Notes: generated by a model from the letters alone, not told the origin. Shown: positions 8,554 through 17,529, counted from the stretch's first letter. The stretch: 64,000 bases of DNA from Streptomyces mangrovisoli (GCF_000974985.2 NZ_LAVA02000056.1:1-64000); one strand, 5' to 3'. Numbers and translations: made by a program.

Positions 8554-10932
8554 ATGGACGGTCGTGACCTGGTGCGTTCGGTGAAGTGGGTCGGCTCCGC
8601 GGGGGCGGCGCAAGGCCTGCGCTCGGTGCGGGCCGCCTGGCGCCGGAGGCGCGCCGACGCGGCCGGGCTGCCCGCCCGGGGCGCCGAGCGCGCGCGGGTG
8701 CCCGGACCCGTCCGGGAGGCGGAGCCGGGGCCCGGGGGCGGCGTGATCCGCTTCAACCGGTCCGAGCTGCGCATCACCGTCGCGGTGAACGGGGCCGTCT
8801 TCTGGGGCTGGGACGGAGCCGCTCCGGAGCCGTCGTACGCGCTCGCGGGGCGGTGCCCGGAGCCGGACCCGCGGGCCGCGCTGGAGCCCGACAAGGACGG
8901 CGGCTGGCGGGTGGTGGCCGAACGGGTGACGGTCGTGGTCTCCCGGCACGGCGCGGTCGAGGTCACCACGCCCGGGGGCGTGGTGCTGCGCCGCGATCTG
9001 CCGCCGCGCTGGTTCGAGCCCGTCGACGGCGGTACGGCGCGCTGGCAGCAGCGTTCGGAGGTGGCGGCCGACGCACGCTTCTTCGGGCTCGGCGGGCGCG
9101 CCTCGGGGCCCAGGCTGCGCGACGGCAGCCACCGCCTGTGGAACACCGACCCCGGCCGGCCGCTCGGCCCCGGGGACGATCCGCTGCACATCACGATGCC
9201 GGTGCAGCTGGTCGTCGCCGACGCGGCGACCCACCTGGTGTTCCACGACACCTCCTGGGACGGCTCGGTGACGCTGCGGGAGGGCGTGGAGGGCGAAGGT
9301 TCCGGACACGACAGACCGGGCTCGTGCGTCGTGCGGATGGAGGGCGGGCCGCTGCGCTGCTGGGTGATCGTGGGCACCCCCGCGCGCGTGCTGCTCGTGT
9401 GGGCGTCCCTGACGGGTGCACCGGCGCTGCCGCCCGCCTGGGCCCTGGGCCATCACCACGCGCACTCGGGGCTCGGCGGCGAGCAGGACGTCCGGCGGAC
9501 CGTGGCGGGGCATCAGGAGCACTCCCTGCCGCTCGACGCGGTGCATCTGGACATCGGTCACCAGGAGGACCACCAGGCGTTCACCGTCGACCAGGAGCGC
9601 TTCCCGAAGCTGGCGACGCTGGCGGAGGAGCTGCGCCGGGACGGGATCCGGCTGGTGTCGGCCGTCGACCCGGCCGTGAAGGCGGTGCCGGGCCATGCGG
9701 TGTACGACGCCGGGACGGCCCAGGACGCGTTCGTCCGGGACGCCTCGGGGCGGCTCACGGAAGGCGTCGTACGGGCCGGGGATTCGGTGTTCCCGGACTT
9801 CACGCACGCGCGGGTGCGCGCGTGGTGGGGCGGGCTGTACGAGGAGCGGCTCGCGCACGGGTTCGCCGGCTTCCGGCACGACATGAACGAGCCGACGTCC
9901 TTCACCGCCTTCGGTGAGTCCACACTCCCGCGGTCGGCCCGGCACTCCCTGGAGGGGCGCGGCGGCGACCACCGGGAGGCGCACAACGTGTACGCCCTGT
10001 GCATGGCCAGGGCGGCGCACGAGGCGCTGTGCGCGCTGGTGCCGCAGGAGCGGCCGCTCGTCCTGTCCCGCTCCGGCTGGGCGGGGATGCAGCGCTACGG
10101 CGGCGCGCTCTCGGGCGCCGTAGAACCGGGCTGGCCGGGGCTGCGCGCCGCGCTGTCACTGGTGCTGGGGCTCGGGTTGTGCGGAGTGCCGTACTCCGGT
10201 CCGGACATCGGCGCTCTCGACGGCGCCGCGTCGCCGGAGCTGTATGTGCGCCGGCTCCAACTCGGCGCGCATCTGCCGCTGCTGCGCACCCACGCGCGGG
10301 TGCGCGCGGGACGCGGGGAGCCGTGGGAGTTCGGCCCCGAGGCGCTCGGGCACGCGCGCGTGGCGCTCACGCAACGGCGGCGCCTGCTGCCGTACTTGAT
10401 GACGCTCGCCCATCTCGCGCGGCGCACCGGGGCGCCCTATGCGCGGCCTCTGTGGTGGCACACGCCGGAGGACCGGGCGCTGCGCGCGTGCGAGGACGCG
10501 TTCCTGCTGGGCGACTGCCTGCTGGTGGCGCCGGTGCTGTCGCCCGGCGTGGACCGGCGCGCGGTGCAACTGCCGCGCGGCCAGTGGTACGACACGACGA
10601 CGGAGCGGATGTACGAGGGTCCGGCGCAGGTGGTGCTCGACGCTCCTCTGTCGCGGATCCCCGTGCTCGCGCGCGCGGGTTCCGTCGTCCCGGTCCGCGG
10701 GGAGGACGGCGGCCTGGAGCTGGAGGTGTGGGCGCCCGCGCGCGGGCGCACCGGAGGCGGCCTGCTCGTTCCGGACGGGGGCGACGGCTGGGAGGAGCCG
10801 GAGATCGAGCGCTACGTCACCCGCTGGGAGGGCGCGCGGGTCGTGGTCGCATGCGAGCGGGAGGACGGCCCGAGCGAGCCTTCGTACCCGGTGCGCGTTC
10901 GGGGGCTGAGCGGCCGGCCGACGCGCGCGTAG
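8554..10932 (+). CDS. glycoside hydrolase family 31 (alpha-glucosidase/alpha-xylosidase type)
   Basis: A retaining alpha-glycosidase of 792 residues. The catalytic nucleophile is Asp at about residue 443 in GFRHDMNEPTSF, and the acid/base is Asp at about residue 551 in YSGPDIGAL, both in the expected family 31 spacing. An N-terminal beta-sandwich precedes the barrel. No signal peptide is present, so it acts inside the cell on imported oligosaccharides. The ATG at 8554 was chosen over upstream in-frame GTG/ACG codons because homology and GGG-rich spacing fit best; this start is uncertain. The substrate (glucose or xylose side chains) is not resolved. It is divergent from the acetoacetyl-CoA ligase gene. 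Confidence 0.88.
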   Translation: MDGRDLVRSVKWVGSAGAAQGLRSVRAAWRRRRADAAGLPARGAERARVPGPVREAEPGPGGGVIRFNRSELRITVAVNGAVFWGWDGAAPEPSYALAGRCPEPDPRAALEPDKDGGWRVVAERVTVVVSRHGAVEVTTPGGVVLRRDLPPRWFEPVDGGTARWQQRSEVAADARFFGLGGRASGPRLRDGSHRLWNTDPGRPLGPGDDPLHITMPVQLVVADAATHLVFHDTSWDGSVTLREGVEGEGSGHDRPGSCVVRMEGGPLRCWVIVGTPARVLLVWASLTGAPALPPAWALGHHHAHSGLGGEQDVRRTVAGHQEHSLPLDAVHLDIGHQEDHQAFTVDQERFPKLATLAEELRRDGIRLVSAVDPAVKAVPGHAVYDAGTAQDAFVRDASGRLTEGVVRAGDSVFPDFTHARVRAWWGGLYEERLAHGFAGFRHDMNEPTSFTAFGESTLPRSARHSLEGRGGDHREAHNVYALCMARAAHEALCALVPQERPLVLSRSGWAGMQRYGGALSGAVEPGWPGLRAALSLVLGLGLCGVPYSGPDIGALDGAASPELYVRRLQLGAHLPLLRTHARVRAGRGEPWEFGPEALGHARVALTQRRRLLPYLMTLAHLARRTGAPYARPLWWHTPEDRALRACEDAFLLGDCLLVAPVLSPGVDRRAVQLPRGQWYDTTTERMYEGPAQVVLDAPLSRIPVLARAGSVVPVRGEDGGLELEVWAPARGRTGGGLLVPDGGDGWEEPEIERYVTRWEGARVVVACEREDGPSEPSYPVRVRGLSGRPTRA

Positions 10933-10971
10933 GAGCCCGCGGGCGTCTCCCGTACGGCTCACGCCGGGCGG

Positions 10972-10998
10972 CCGCCGTACCCGGCTCGAGTACGGCGG
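10972..10998. terminator. hairpin terminator between GH31 and Nudix genes
   Basis: CCGCCGTAC (10972-10980) and GTACGGCGG (10990-10998) form a perfect 9-bp stem with a 9-base loop between two converging genes. Confidence 0.55.
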
Positions 10999-11032
10999 GC
11001 ACCCGGTGGCCGGGGCGCGGGATCCGCGCGGT

Positions 11033-11569
11033 TCACACGTAGCGGCCCTCGAACCAGGCCCGTACCGCCAGGGTGTGCAGGGGGAAGGCGAGTTCCTCGG
11101 GCCTGCGCAGCAGATGCCACCCCTGCGTCTCGTCGGTCGCGGCGGAGCGCGGCAGACCCTCGGCCGGCCGCTCCGGCAGCATCCCGAAGAGGAGCAGGTG
11201 CCCGTCGGGCGAGCTCATCGCGTCGACGAGACGCACCTCCCTTGCGGCCGCGTCGATGCCCGTCTCCTCCTTGAGCTCACGTACGACGGCGTGGCGCCAG
11301 TCCTCGCGGTGGTCGACGAAGCCACCGGGCAGCGCCACGCCTCCGCGCGCGGGAGGGATGGTCCGGGTGATGACGACCAGGGCGGTCCCCTTGGTGTCGT
11401 ACACGGGCAGGAGTGCGACCGCGACCGGCAGCGGGTTGCGGTAGGCCACGGTGGTGCAGACCGGGCAGGTGCGGGGCCAACCGGAGACGCCCTCTCCGTA
11501 GGGCGCGCCGCAGCTCGAACAGTGGGAGTCCGGCGCGGAGTTGACGGTTGACTGATGAATTTCGGACAC
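11033..11569 (-). CDS. Nudix hydrolase with zinc ribbon
   Basis: Hydrolyses a nucleoside diphosphate linked to another moiety; the substrate is unknown. The 178-residue protein opens with a four-cysteine zinc ribbon (CSSC at about 17-20, CPVC at about 35-38) as in NADH pyrophosphatase-like Nudix proteins. The full Nudix box follows near residues 84-107: G, five residues, E, seven residues, then RELKEETGI. It starts at ATG 11569. It is divergent from the DUF35/thiolase pair and converges with GH31. No operon partner is seen. Confidence 0.88.
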   Translation of the reverse strand: MSEIHQSTVNSAPDSHCSSCGAPYGEGVSGWPRTCPVCTTVAYRNPLPVAVALLPVYDTKGTALVVITRTIPPARGGVALPGGFVDHREDWRHAVVRELKEETGIDAAAREVRLVDAMSSPDGHLLLFGMLPERPAEGLPRSAATDETQGWHLLRRPEELAFPLHTLAVRAWFEGRYV

Positions 11570-11880
11570 GTCGCGGACTGTATCCGATCAGCGGCGTGTC
11601 GTCTGCGGATCCGGCATCACCCCGCGTTTCACCGGGGAAGAAAGGCGCAATCGCCACATCGTGCGCCGCCCCCGAGCCCTCGACTCCGTTTCGATCATGG
11701 CTGATTCACACCGGAGAGGCGGCCGGAACCACCCCCGTCGGCCCCGGCCACCCCTCCCGCTGCATCGACGCCGGGAAGGGTCCGTTCGGTTCACCACGCG
11801 CCCTGCCCTGGCGCGGTCTTCCGTGGCACACTTCTGACGATCCGTCAGCTCTCGACTCCGTGCGACGCCTTGGAGGGACC
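11570..11880. other. intergenic region before DUF35/thiolase operon
   Basis: This 311-base stretch holds no gene I can support. It contains an operator-like palindrome at 11834-11848, described separately, and presumably the divergent promoters of the Nudix gene and the DUF35/thiolase pair. Confidence 0.5.
11834..11848. promoter_or_regulatory. CTGACG-N3-CGTCAG operator upstream of DUF35/thiolase operon
   Basis: CTGACGATCCGTCAG is a perfect inverted repeat with 6-base arms and a 3-base centre, 32 bases upstream of the GTG start. The identical arms and spacing recur at 61374-61388 before another operon. This geometry is typical of TetR-family sites, and repression is inferred. Confidence 0.6.
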
Positions 11881-12327
11881 GTGCCGCGCATCCGACTGCC
11901 CGCTGTGGCGAACTGGTTCACCGGGACCGGCGAGGACTTCCGGCTCCTGGGCACCCGCTGTTCGGACTGCGCCTCGGTGTTCTTCCCCCGCGAGGACGTC
12001 CACTGCCGCAATCCTGGCTGCGCGGGCGGCGCCCTCGTCGAGGTCCCGCTCTCGCCGCACGGTCGCGTGTGGTCCTACACGGACGGCCGGTACCGGCCGC
12101 CGTCACCCTATGTGAGCGATCCGGAACTTCCGTGGCGGCCGTACACGTTGATCGCGGTGGAACTGCCCGCCGAACGGATCGTGGTGCTGGGGCAGGCGGT
12201 TCCCGGGGTCACCGTCACCGATCTGACGGTGGGCATGGACGTGCGCGCCGTCCCCGGCGTGCTGTACGAGGACGCGGAGACGACCTGGACGACCTGGCAC
12301 TGGCGGCCGGTGGAGGTGAGGACATGA
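11881..12327 (+). CDS. DUF35 OB-fold/zinc-ribbon acyl-CoA-associated protein
   Basis: A 148-residue DUF35 protein. An N-terminal rubredoxin-like zinc ribbon (CSDC near residue 25, CRNPGC near 41-46) leads into an OB fold. Such proteins pair with SCP-x/thiolase-like enzymes, for example as the partner of the steroid side-chain aldolase Ltp2, and help bind the CoA substrate. The GTG at 11881 has GGAGGGA immediately upstream, and the longer open frame before it has no support. Its stop overlaps the ATG of the thiolase-like gene (ATGA), so the two are translationally coupled and probably form a complex. Confidence 0.85.
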   Translation: MPRIRLPAVANWFTGTGEDFRLLGTRCSDCASVFFPREDVHCRNPGCAGGALVEVPLSPHGRVWSYTDGRYRPPSPYVSDPELPWRPYTLIAVELPAERIVVLGQAVPGVTVTDLTVGMDVRAVPGVLYEDAETTWTTWHWRPVEVRT

Positions 12328-13514
12328 CGGCGGACGTGGCGGTGCTCGGCGTGGGCATGCACCCGTGGGGCAAGTGGGGCCACGGCTTCGTGCGGTACGG
12401 CGTCACGGCGGCCCGCGCCGCGCTCGCGGACGCGGGCGTGGAGTGGCGCGACGTCGGCTCGATCGTCGGCGCGGACACGGTGCGTGGCGGCTATCCCGGC
12501 CATGTCGCGGGGGCCACGTTCGCGAAGGCCCTCGGCTGGCAGGGAGCGCGGGTCACGAGCGTGTACGCGGCCTGCGCGTCCGGCGCGCAGGCCATCGGCG
12601 CCGCGCGGGCGCAGATCCTCGCGGGGCTGGCCGACGTGGTGCTGGTGGTGGGCGCGGACGCGGCGCCCAAGGGGTTCTTCCGGCCGGCGGGCGGCGAGCG
12701 GCCCGACGATCCGGACTGGCTGCGCTTCCGGCTGCTGGGCGCGACCAACCCGACGTACTTCGGGCTGTACGCGCGCCGCAGGATGGCGGTCCACGGCGAC
12801 ACGTTGGAGGACTTCGCGCAGGTCAAGGTGAAGAACGCCGCCATGGGGGCGCTCAATCCCTACGCCCGCTACCGCAAGCGGGTCACCGCCGAGGAGGTGG
12901 CCGCCTCCGCCCCGGTCGCCGACCCGCTGCGGCTGCTCGACATCTGCGCGACATCGGACGGCGGCGCGGCGGTGGTGCTGTCCAGCCTGGAGTTCGCCCG
13001 GCGCCACGGGGCGGCACGGCCGGTGCGCGTCCGCGCGGTGTCGACAGTGACCCCGCGCTTCCCCAACACCGTGCTGGACCTGCCGGACATCGCCACGGAC
13101 TCCGCTGCGGCGGTGGCGCCCGCGGAGGTCACGTTCCGCGCCTCCATCGCCCGCGCCGCCTACGAGGAGGCGGGCATCGGCCCCGGAGACCTCTCCCTGG
13201 CCGAGGTCTACGACCTGACCACCGCCCTGGAGTTGCAGTGGTACGAGGACCTGGGGCTGTGCGGCGAGGGCGAGGCCGCCAAGCTGCTGCGGGAGGGCGC
13301 CACGGCGCCGGGAGGCCGCATACCGGTGAACACCAGCGGCGGGCTCGCCTCCTTCGGCGAGGCCGTCCCGGCCCAGGCGCTCGCCCAGGTCTGCGAGCTC
13401 ACCTGGCAGTTGCGCGGCCGGGCGGGCGGGCGCCAGGTCCCCGGCGCGCGGGTGGGCATCACGGCCAACCAAGGGCTGTTCGGACACGGGTCGTCGGTCG
13501 TCGCGGTGGTGTGA
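12324..13514 (+). CDS. thiolase-like (SCP-x/lipid-transfer type) enzyme
   Basis: A 396-residue thiolase-fold protein with the nucleophile-type cysteine at about residue 84 (YAACASGAQAI) and the C-terminal glycine-rich NQGLFGHGSSVV. The usual HPxGxTG histidine loop reads SFGEAVPAQ, so the canonical thiolase His is absent. This is typical of the non-thiolytic lipid-transfer branch that includes the retro-aldolase Ltp2. Overlap with the DUF35 gene supports an Ltp2/DUF35-like pair acting on an acyl-CoA, possibly steroid- or terpenoid-derived. The real reaction is unknown. The upstream palindrome suggests TetR control. Confidence 0.85.
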   Translation: MTADVAVLGVGMHPWGKWGHGFVRYGVTAARAALADAGVEWRDVGSIVGADTVRGGYPGHVAGATFAKALGWQGARVTSVYAACASGAQAIGAARAQILAGLADVVLVVGADAAPKGFFRPAGGERPDDPDWLRFRLLGATNPTYFGLYARRRMAVHGDTLEDFAQVKVKNAAMGALNPYARYRKRVTAEEVAASAPVADPLRLLDICATSDGGAAVVLSSLEFARRHGAARPVRVRAVSTVTPRFPNTVLDLPDIATDSAAAVAPAEVTFRASIARAAYEEAGIGPGDLSLAEVYDLTTALELQWYEDLGLCGEGEAAKLLREGATAPGGRIPVNTSGGLASFGEAVPAQALAQVCELTWQLRGRAGGRQVPGARVGITANQGLFGHGSSVVAVV

Positions 13515-13690
13515 GGGCGAGTCGGGATGGCCTGGCGGCCGGGTTCGGCGGGGTGGCCCGGCGACTGGGCTCGGCGGGGTGGCCCGGCGGCGGGGCGGGC
13601 GATCCGCACTCTCCGTGATCGCTCGGAAAAGCTGCGTGAACGTCTCATGAACTGGCCTTGGGCGTGCGCCCGTCGCGCCATCATGCTGCC

Positions 13691-15340
13691 GTGCCCTCCT
13701 GGACGGATACTCTCCGCTTCGCTTTCCAACCGGTGGTCAATCTGACGACCGGTGGGATCGCCGCACTGGAGACACTCGCCCGCCCGGAGACCGGCGACAT
13801 CCTCGCCGAGGCCCGCCGCGATCCCGAACTCGACGGCAGGCTCGCCGTACTGGCCTTCCGGGCGGCGGCCCGCAAGGAGACCCTGCTGCCGCTGCACGTC
13901 AACGTCTTCGCCGCCACCCTCGCCGACCTCGGCGGACTGCCCCGGCTGCACGACGCCGTAGGCGCGAGTGAGCGGCTGCCCTGGGAGGTGACCGTCGACA
14001 TCGGGCCGCCCTACACGCATGTGCCGCAGCGCGCCCTGCTGGAGGCGGTCAGTGCCCTGCGCGCGCAGGGCTTCCGGATCAGCGCGGACGGCATCGGCGA
14101 CGGCGACGTACCGCTGCGGCTGCTCACGGACATGGCGCCGGACCTGGTGAAGCTCGACGCGTCGCTGCTGTCGCGGCCCGCCGCGGTGCGGTCGATGCGG
14201 ACCCTGTGCGACGCGCTCGGCTCGTTGCTGACCGCCGAGGGCGTGGAGACCGAGACGCAGTGCGCGGCGGCGCTGGCCGCCGGGGCACAGCTCGCCCAGG
14301 GGATGCTGTTCGCGCCACCGGCCCGGATCCCGGCGGCGGACGTATACATTCCGCCCCGCACCCCGGTGATTCCGGCCGCACCGGCCGCGGGCCCGCCGGT
14401 ACGGCAGTTCGTGCGACCGGCCGCCGTGCTGCCCGTCACCGCCTCGGCCGGTCAGGTGCGGGCGATGCTCACCGGTCGGCCCGAGGTGTCCGGCGTGCTC
14501 CTGATCGACCGCTCCGGGGTGCCGGTCCGGTCCGTGCACCGCTCGCGCTTCCTGCTGTCGATGTCCGGGCGCTACGGCCACGCGCTGTACGCCGACCGCC
14601 CGGCGGCCAAGCTGGGCGACGCGCCCCGCACGGTGGGCGTCGACGCCACCGCCTGGGAAGTGCTGGACGTGGTGGCGGTCGGCGGCCGGGACCGCACCTC
14701 GGACGACGTGGCGGTGGTCGACCGCGCCGGGCGGTGCGTGGGCGTGGTGCGCCTCGCCGACCTGGTGCGGGCCCTCGCCGAGAGCCGGGTCGAGGAGGCC
14801 GCGGGGCTCAATCCGCTGACCCGGCTGCCCGGGTCGGACGCGATCACGGGTGAGGTGGACCGGCGGATCGCCGACGGGCGGACGTTCGCGCTGAGCTGGC
14901 TGGACATCGACCACTTCAAGCAGGTCAACGACGGTGCCGGGTTCGCGGCCGGCGACGAGCTGATCCGCGCGGTGGGCCAGGCGCTGGAGCGCGCGGCGTA
15001 CGGGAGCACGTGCGTGGGGCACATCGGCGGCGACGACTTCCTGGTGCTCACGGAGACGGAGGTCCTCGACCCGCTGGCCACGTCCGTGCTCGACCTGCCG
15101 TGGTCCGCGGGCGGCCGCCCGGTCACGCTGTCCCTCGCCACCGTCGTCTGCGGGCCGGGCACGGTGGCCGACCACCGCCAGGCGGCCGCGTGCCTGGCCC
15201 CGTTGAAGAAGGCGGCGAAGGCGCTGCACGGCGCCAGCTGGGTGCTGGGGCGCGCGGGTCTGTCCGGGCACCAGATCCGCCGCGGCTCGGGCGCGCGCCA
15301 CGCCCAGGCGGGCTACGCGGCCGTGGAGCCGACGGGCTGA
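13691..15340 (+). CDS. EAL-CBS-GGDEF protein with degenerate catalytic motifs
   Basis: A cytoplasmic c-di-GMP-type signalling protein of 549 residues. The N-terminal EAL-like domain (about 1-215) has ETL in place of EAL. It lacks the second-shell Glu and has ADGIG for DDFG, so phosphodiesterase activity is unlikely. Two CBS-like repeats lie at about 250-375. A C-terminal GGDEF-like domain (about 375-549) has the LDIDHFKQVND segment but GGDDF at residues 446-450. c-di-GMP controls development in Streptomyces through BldD. The GTG start at 13691 (VPSWTD) has a weak ribosome binding site, so the start is uncertain. It is probably monocistronic. Confidence 0.82.
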   Translation: MPSWTDTLRFAFQPVVNLTTGGIAALETLARPETGDILAEARRDPELDGRLAVLAFRAAARKETLLPLHVNVFAATLADLGGLPRLHDAVGASERLPWEVTVDIGPPYTHVPQRALLEAVSALRAQGFRISADGIGDGDVPLRLLTDMAPDLVKLDASLLSRPAAVRSMRTLCDALGSLLTAEGVETETQCAAALAAGAQLAQGMLFAPPARIPAADVYIPPRTPVIPAAPAAGPPVRQFVRPAAVLPVTASAGQVRAMLTGRPEVSGVLLIDRSGVPVRSVHRSRFLLSMSGRYGHALYADRPAAKLGDAPRTVGVDATAWEVLDVVAVGGRDRTSDDVAVVDRAGRCVGVVRLADLVRALAESRVEEAAGLNPLTRLPGSDAITGEVDRRIADGRTFALSWLDIDHFKQVNDGAGFAAGDELIRAVGQALERAAYGSTCVGHIGGDDFLVLTETEVLDPLATSVLDLPWSAGGRPVTLSLATVVCGPGTVADHRQAAACLAPLKKAAKALHGASWVLGRAGLSGHQIRRGSGARHAQAGYAAVEPTG

Positions 15341-15386
15341 GCGGCCGGGCCCGGCGACGGGAAACCGCCCCGCTCGGCGCCCGGCG

Positions 15387-15448
15387 GAGAAGCGGGTGAA
15401 CCGTCAGCCGTCCACCCGGCCGAGAAGCGGGTGAACCGTCAGCCGTCC
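15387..15448. repeat. tandem direct repeat, 27 bp copies at 35 bp period
   Basis: A 27-base sequence starting GAGAAGCGGGTGAACCGTCA occurs at 15387-15413 and again exactly at 15422-15448. It is intergenic, just after the GGDEF-type gene. Its role is unknown. Confidence 0.8.
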
Positions 15449-15791
15449 CCCGGCGAAGCCGCCCCGCCGGCACAGGGTGGGGGCGCCGCGCGCAAGTGGG
15501 CCGCTTTTCATTGCCGCACGCGACCTTGACGCCCTCAAGGCACCGGTGAACACTTCCCGGTGTCAGTCGACATCGCCGTACATTCTCGGCGTATTCAGGC
15601 ACCGTGCCCGGCCGGGCCCCCTGCCTGCGCCACGGCTCTCGCACCCACGGGCGATGCGGCTGCCACGGCACGCTCGTCACGGACGCCGGGCGGGGCGCGG
15701 GACCCTCCCTGCCTTCGGCTGAAGTCGCCAAGGGAACCGCCCCGCACGCAGGGCCGGGGCCGACCGCCCCGGTCAGGGCCAAGGAGCCGCC

Positions 15792-15878
15792 ATGAGTGAC
15801 GCAGACATCCGCTCGGGTCGCCGTCCCGCCTCGGCCTGTCTCCGGACGCCGCTCGCGGGGGCGGCCGTCGAGCCGTGA
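15792..15878 (+). CDS. possible 28-residue leader ORF upstream of glpK
   Basis: The ATG at 15792 has a strong AAGGAG ribosome binding site at ideal spacing and opens a 28-codon frame beginning MSDADIRSGRR and ending GAAVEP, with 22 of 27 sense codons ending in G or C. It stops 42 bases before glpK. It may be a regulatory upstream ORF or a chance frame, since no known leader-peptide motif is present. Confidence 0.35.
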   Translation: MSDADIRSGRRPASACLRTPLAGAAVEP

Positions 15879-15920
15879 TCCACACCGCAGCCTTCTGACG
15901 AAACCGACGAAGGGGACGTC

Positions 15921-17441
15921 ATGCCGGACACCACGCAGAAATTCGTCGCAGCGATCGACCAGGGCACCACCTCCAGCCGCTGCATCATCTTCGACCAGGG
16001 CGGCGGGATCGTCGCCGTGGACCAGCGCGAACACCGCCAGATCTTCCCGAAGCCGGGCTGGGTCGAGCACGACGCCACGGAGATCTGGTCCAAGGTCCAG
16101 GCGGTGGTCGCCGGGGCGATCGCCAAGGCCGGGCTGCGCTCCGACCAGATCAGCGCACTCGGCATCACCAACCAGCGCGAGACGACCGTCCTGTGGGACC
16201 GCGCCACGGGCAAGCCCGTGCACAACGCGATCGTCTGGCAGGACACCCGGACCGCCGCCCTGTGCAACGAGCTCGGCGGCTCCGACGGCCAGGACCGCTT
16301 CCGCGAGCAGACCGGCCTCCCGCTGGCCAGCTACTTCTCCGGGCCCAAGGCGGCCTGGCTGCTGGACAACGTACCCGGACTGCGCACCCGCGCGGAGAAC
16401 GGCGAGATCGCCTTCGGGACGATCGACTCGTGGCTGATCTGGAACCTCACCGGCGGGACCGACGGCGGCCGGCACGTGACCGACGTGACGAACGCCGGGC
16501 GGACCATGCTGATGAACCTGGAGACCCTCCAGTGGGACCAGTCCATCCTGTCGGCCATGAACGTGCCGGAGGCCGTGCTCCCCGAGATCAGGTCCTCCGC
16601 GGAGGTCTACGGCACGGCCGTCGGGCAGCTCGCCGGCGTCCCCGTCGCCTCGGCCCTCGGCGACCAGCAGGCCGCGATCTTCGGGCAGGCCTGCTACGAC
16701 GTCGGCACCGCGAAGAACACCTACGGCACGGGCAGCTTCCTGCTGCTCAACACCGGGAACCAGCCGGTCCCGTCCAAGAGCGGACTGCTCACCACGATGG
16801 GTTACAAGATCGGCAGCGAGGCCCCCGTCTACTGCCTGGAGGGGTCGATCGCGATCACGGGCGCGCTGGTGCAGTGGTTCCGCGACCAGCTCGGCATCAT
16901 CCGCACGGCCGACGAGATCGAGCCTCTGGCGGCCTCCGTCCAGGACAACGGCGGCGCGTACATCGTGCCCGCGTTCTCCGGCCTGTTCGCGCCGTACTGG
17001 CGCTCCGACGCGCGCGGTGTCGTCACCGGCCTGACCCGCTACGTCACCAAGGCGCATCTCGCGCGCGCGGTGCTGGAGGCGACCAGTTGGCAGACGCGTG
17101 AGGTCGTGGACGCCATGTTCCAGGACTCCGGGGTGGCGATCTCCACCCTGAAGGTGGACGGCGGCATGACGAAGAACAACCTCCTGATGCAGCACCAGGC
17201 GGATGTCCTCGGCGTGCCGGTGATCCGCCCCAAGGTGTCCGAGACGACCTGTCTGGGCGCCGCCTACGCGGCCGGGCTCGCCACGGGCGTCTGGAACGAC
17301 CTGGACGAACTGAAGTCGCACTGGCAGAAGGACGTCGAGTGGACGCCGACCATGGAGTCGTCGGTCCGCGACCGCGAGTACCACAACTGGCGCAAGGCGG
17401 TCGAGAAGAGCTTCGGCTGGCTGGAGGACGGCGACAACTAG
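15921..17441 (+). CDS. glpK: glycerol kinase
   Basis: Phosphorylates glycerol to sn-glycerol-3-phosphate with ATP in the cytoplasm, the first step of glycerol use. The 506-residue length is standard. FGGY-kinase features are clear: the phosphate-binding DQGTTSSR near residues 13-20, the glycerol-binding NQRETT and WQDTR segments, GTGSFLLLNTG, and C-terminal KVDGGMTKNNLLMQ. The ATG at 15921 has AAGGGG upstream. No glpF or glpD gene adjoins it, so it is a stand-alone copy, possibly a paralogue of the gyl-operon enzyme. It converges with cvnD across a strong hairpin. Confidence 0.96.
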   Translation: MPDTTQKFVAAIDQGTTSSRCIIFDQGGGIVAVDQREHRQIFPKPGWVEHDATEIWSKVQAVVAGAIAKAGLRSDQISALGITNQRETTVLWDRATGKPVHNAIVWQDTRTAALCNELGGSDGQDRFREQTGLPLASYFSGPKAAWLLDNVPGLRTRAENGEIAFGTIDSWLIWNLTGGTDGGRHVTDVTNAGRTMLMNLETLQWDQSILSAMNVPEAVLPEIRSSAEVYGTAVGQLAGVPVASALGDQQAAIFGQACYDVGTAKNTYGTGSFLLLNTGNQPVPSKSGLLTTMGYKIGSEAPVYCLEGSIAITGALVQWFRDQLGIIRTADEIEPLAASVQDNGGAYIVPAFSGLFAPYWRSDARGVVTGLTRYVTKAHLARAVLEATSWQTREVVDAMFQDSGVAISTLKVDGGMTKNNLLMQHQADVLGVPVIRPKVSETTCLGAAYAAGLATGVWNDLDELKSHWQKDVEWTPTMESSVRDREYHNWRKAVEKSFGWLEDGDN

Positions 17442-17497
17442 CGCACCCGCACCGCACCAGGCACGCGCGCGTACGCGTGCGCGTGCCGGTGGGGCGC

Positions 17498-17529
17498 GGC
17501 CCGTACCCCTGTCGGCGGGGGTACGGGCC
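17498..17529. terminator. hairpin between glpK and cvnD
   Basis: GGCCCGTACCCC (17498-17509) and GGGGTACGGGCC (17518-17529) form a perfect 12-bp stem with an 8-base loop. A second imperfect GCGC-rich hairpin precedes it. It lies between converging genes and probably terminates both transcripts. Confidence 0.7.

Larger units (their letters stand above)
15341..15920. other. intergenic region before glpK
   Basis: This 580-base stretch contains a tandem direct repeat at 15387-15448 and a possible short leader ORF at 15792-15878. No longer gene is supported: the 60-80 codon frames here are rich in Pro/Arg/Cys without family resemblance. There is no glpF transporter gene next to this glycerol kinase, unlike the classic Streptomyces gyl operon. 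Confidence 0.5.

Noticed and set aside
15604..15795. 63-codon Cys-containing frame before the glpK leader ORF
   Set aside because: It has no good ribosome binding site and composition unlike a real gene; the overlap with the 28-codon ORF is probably chance.
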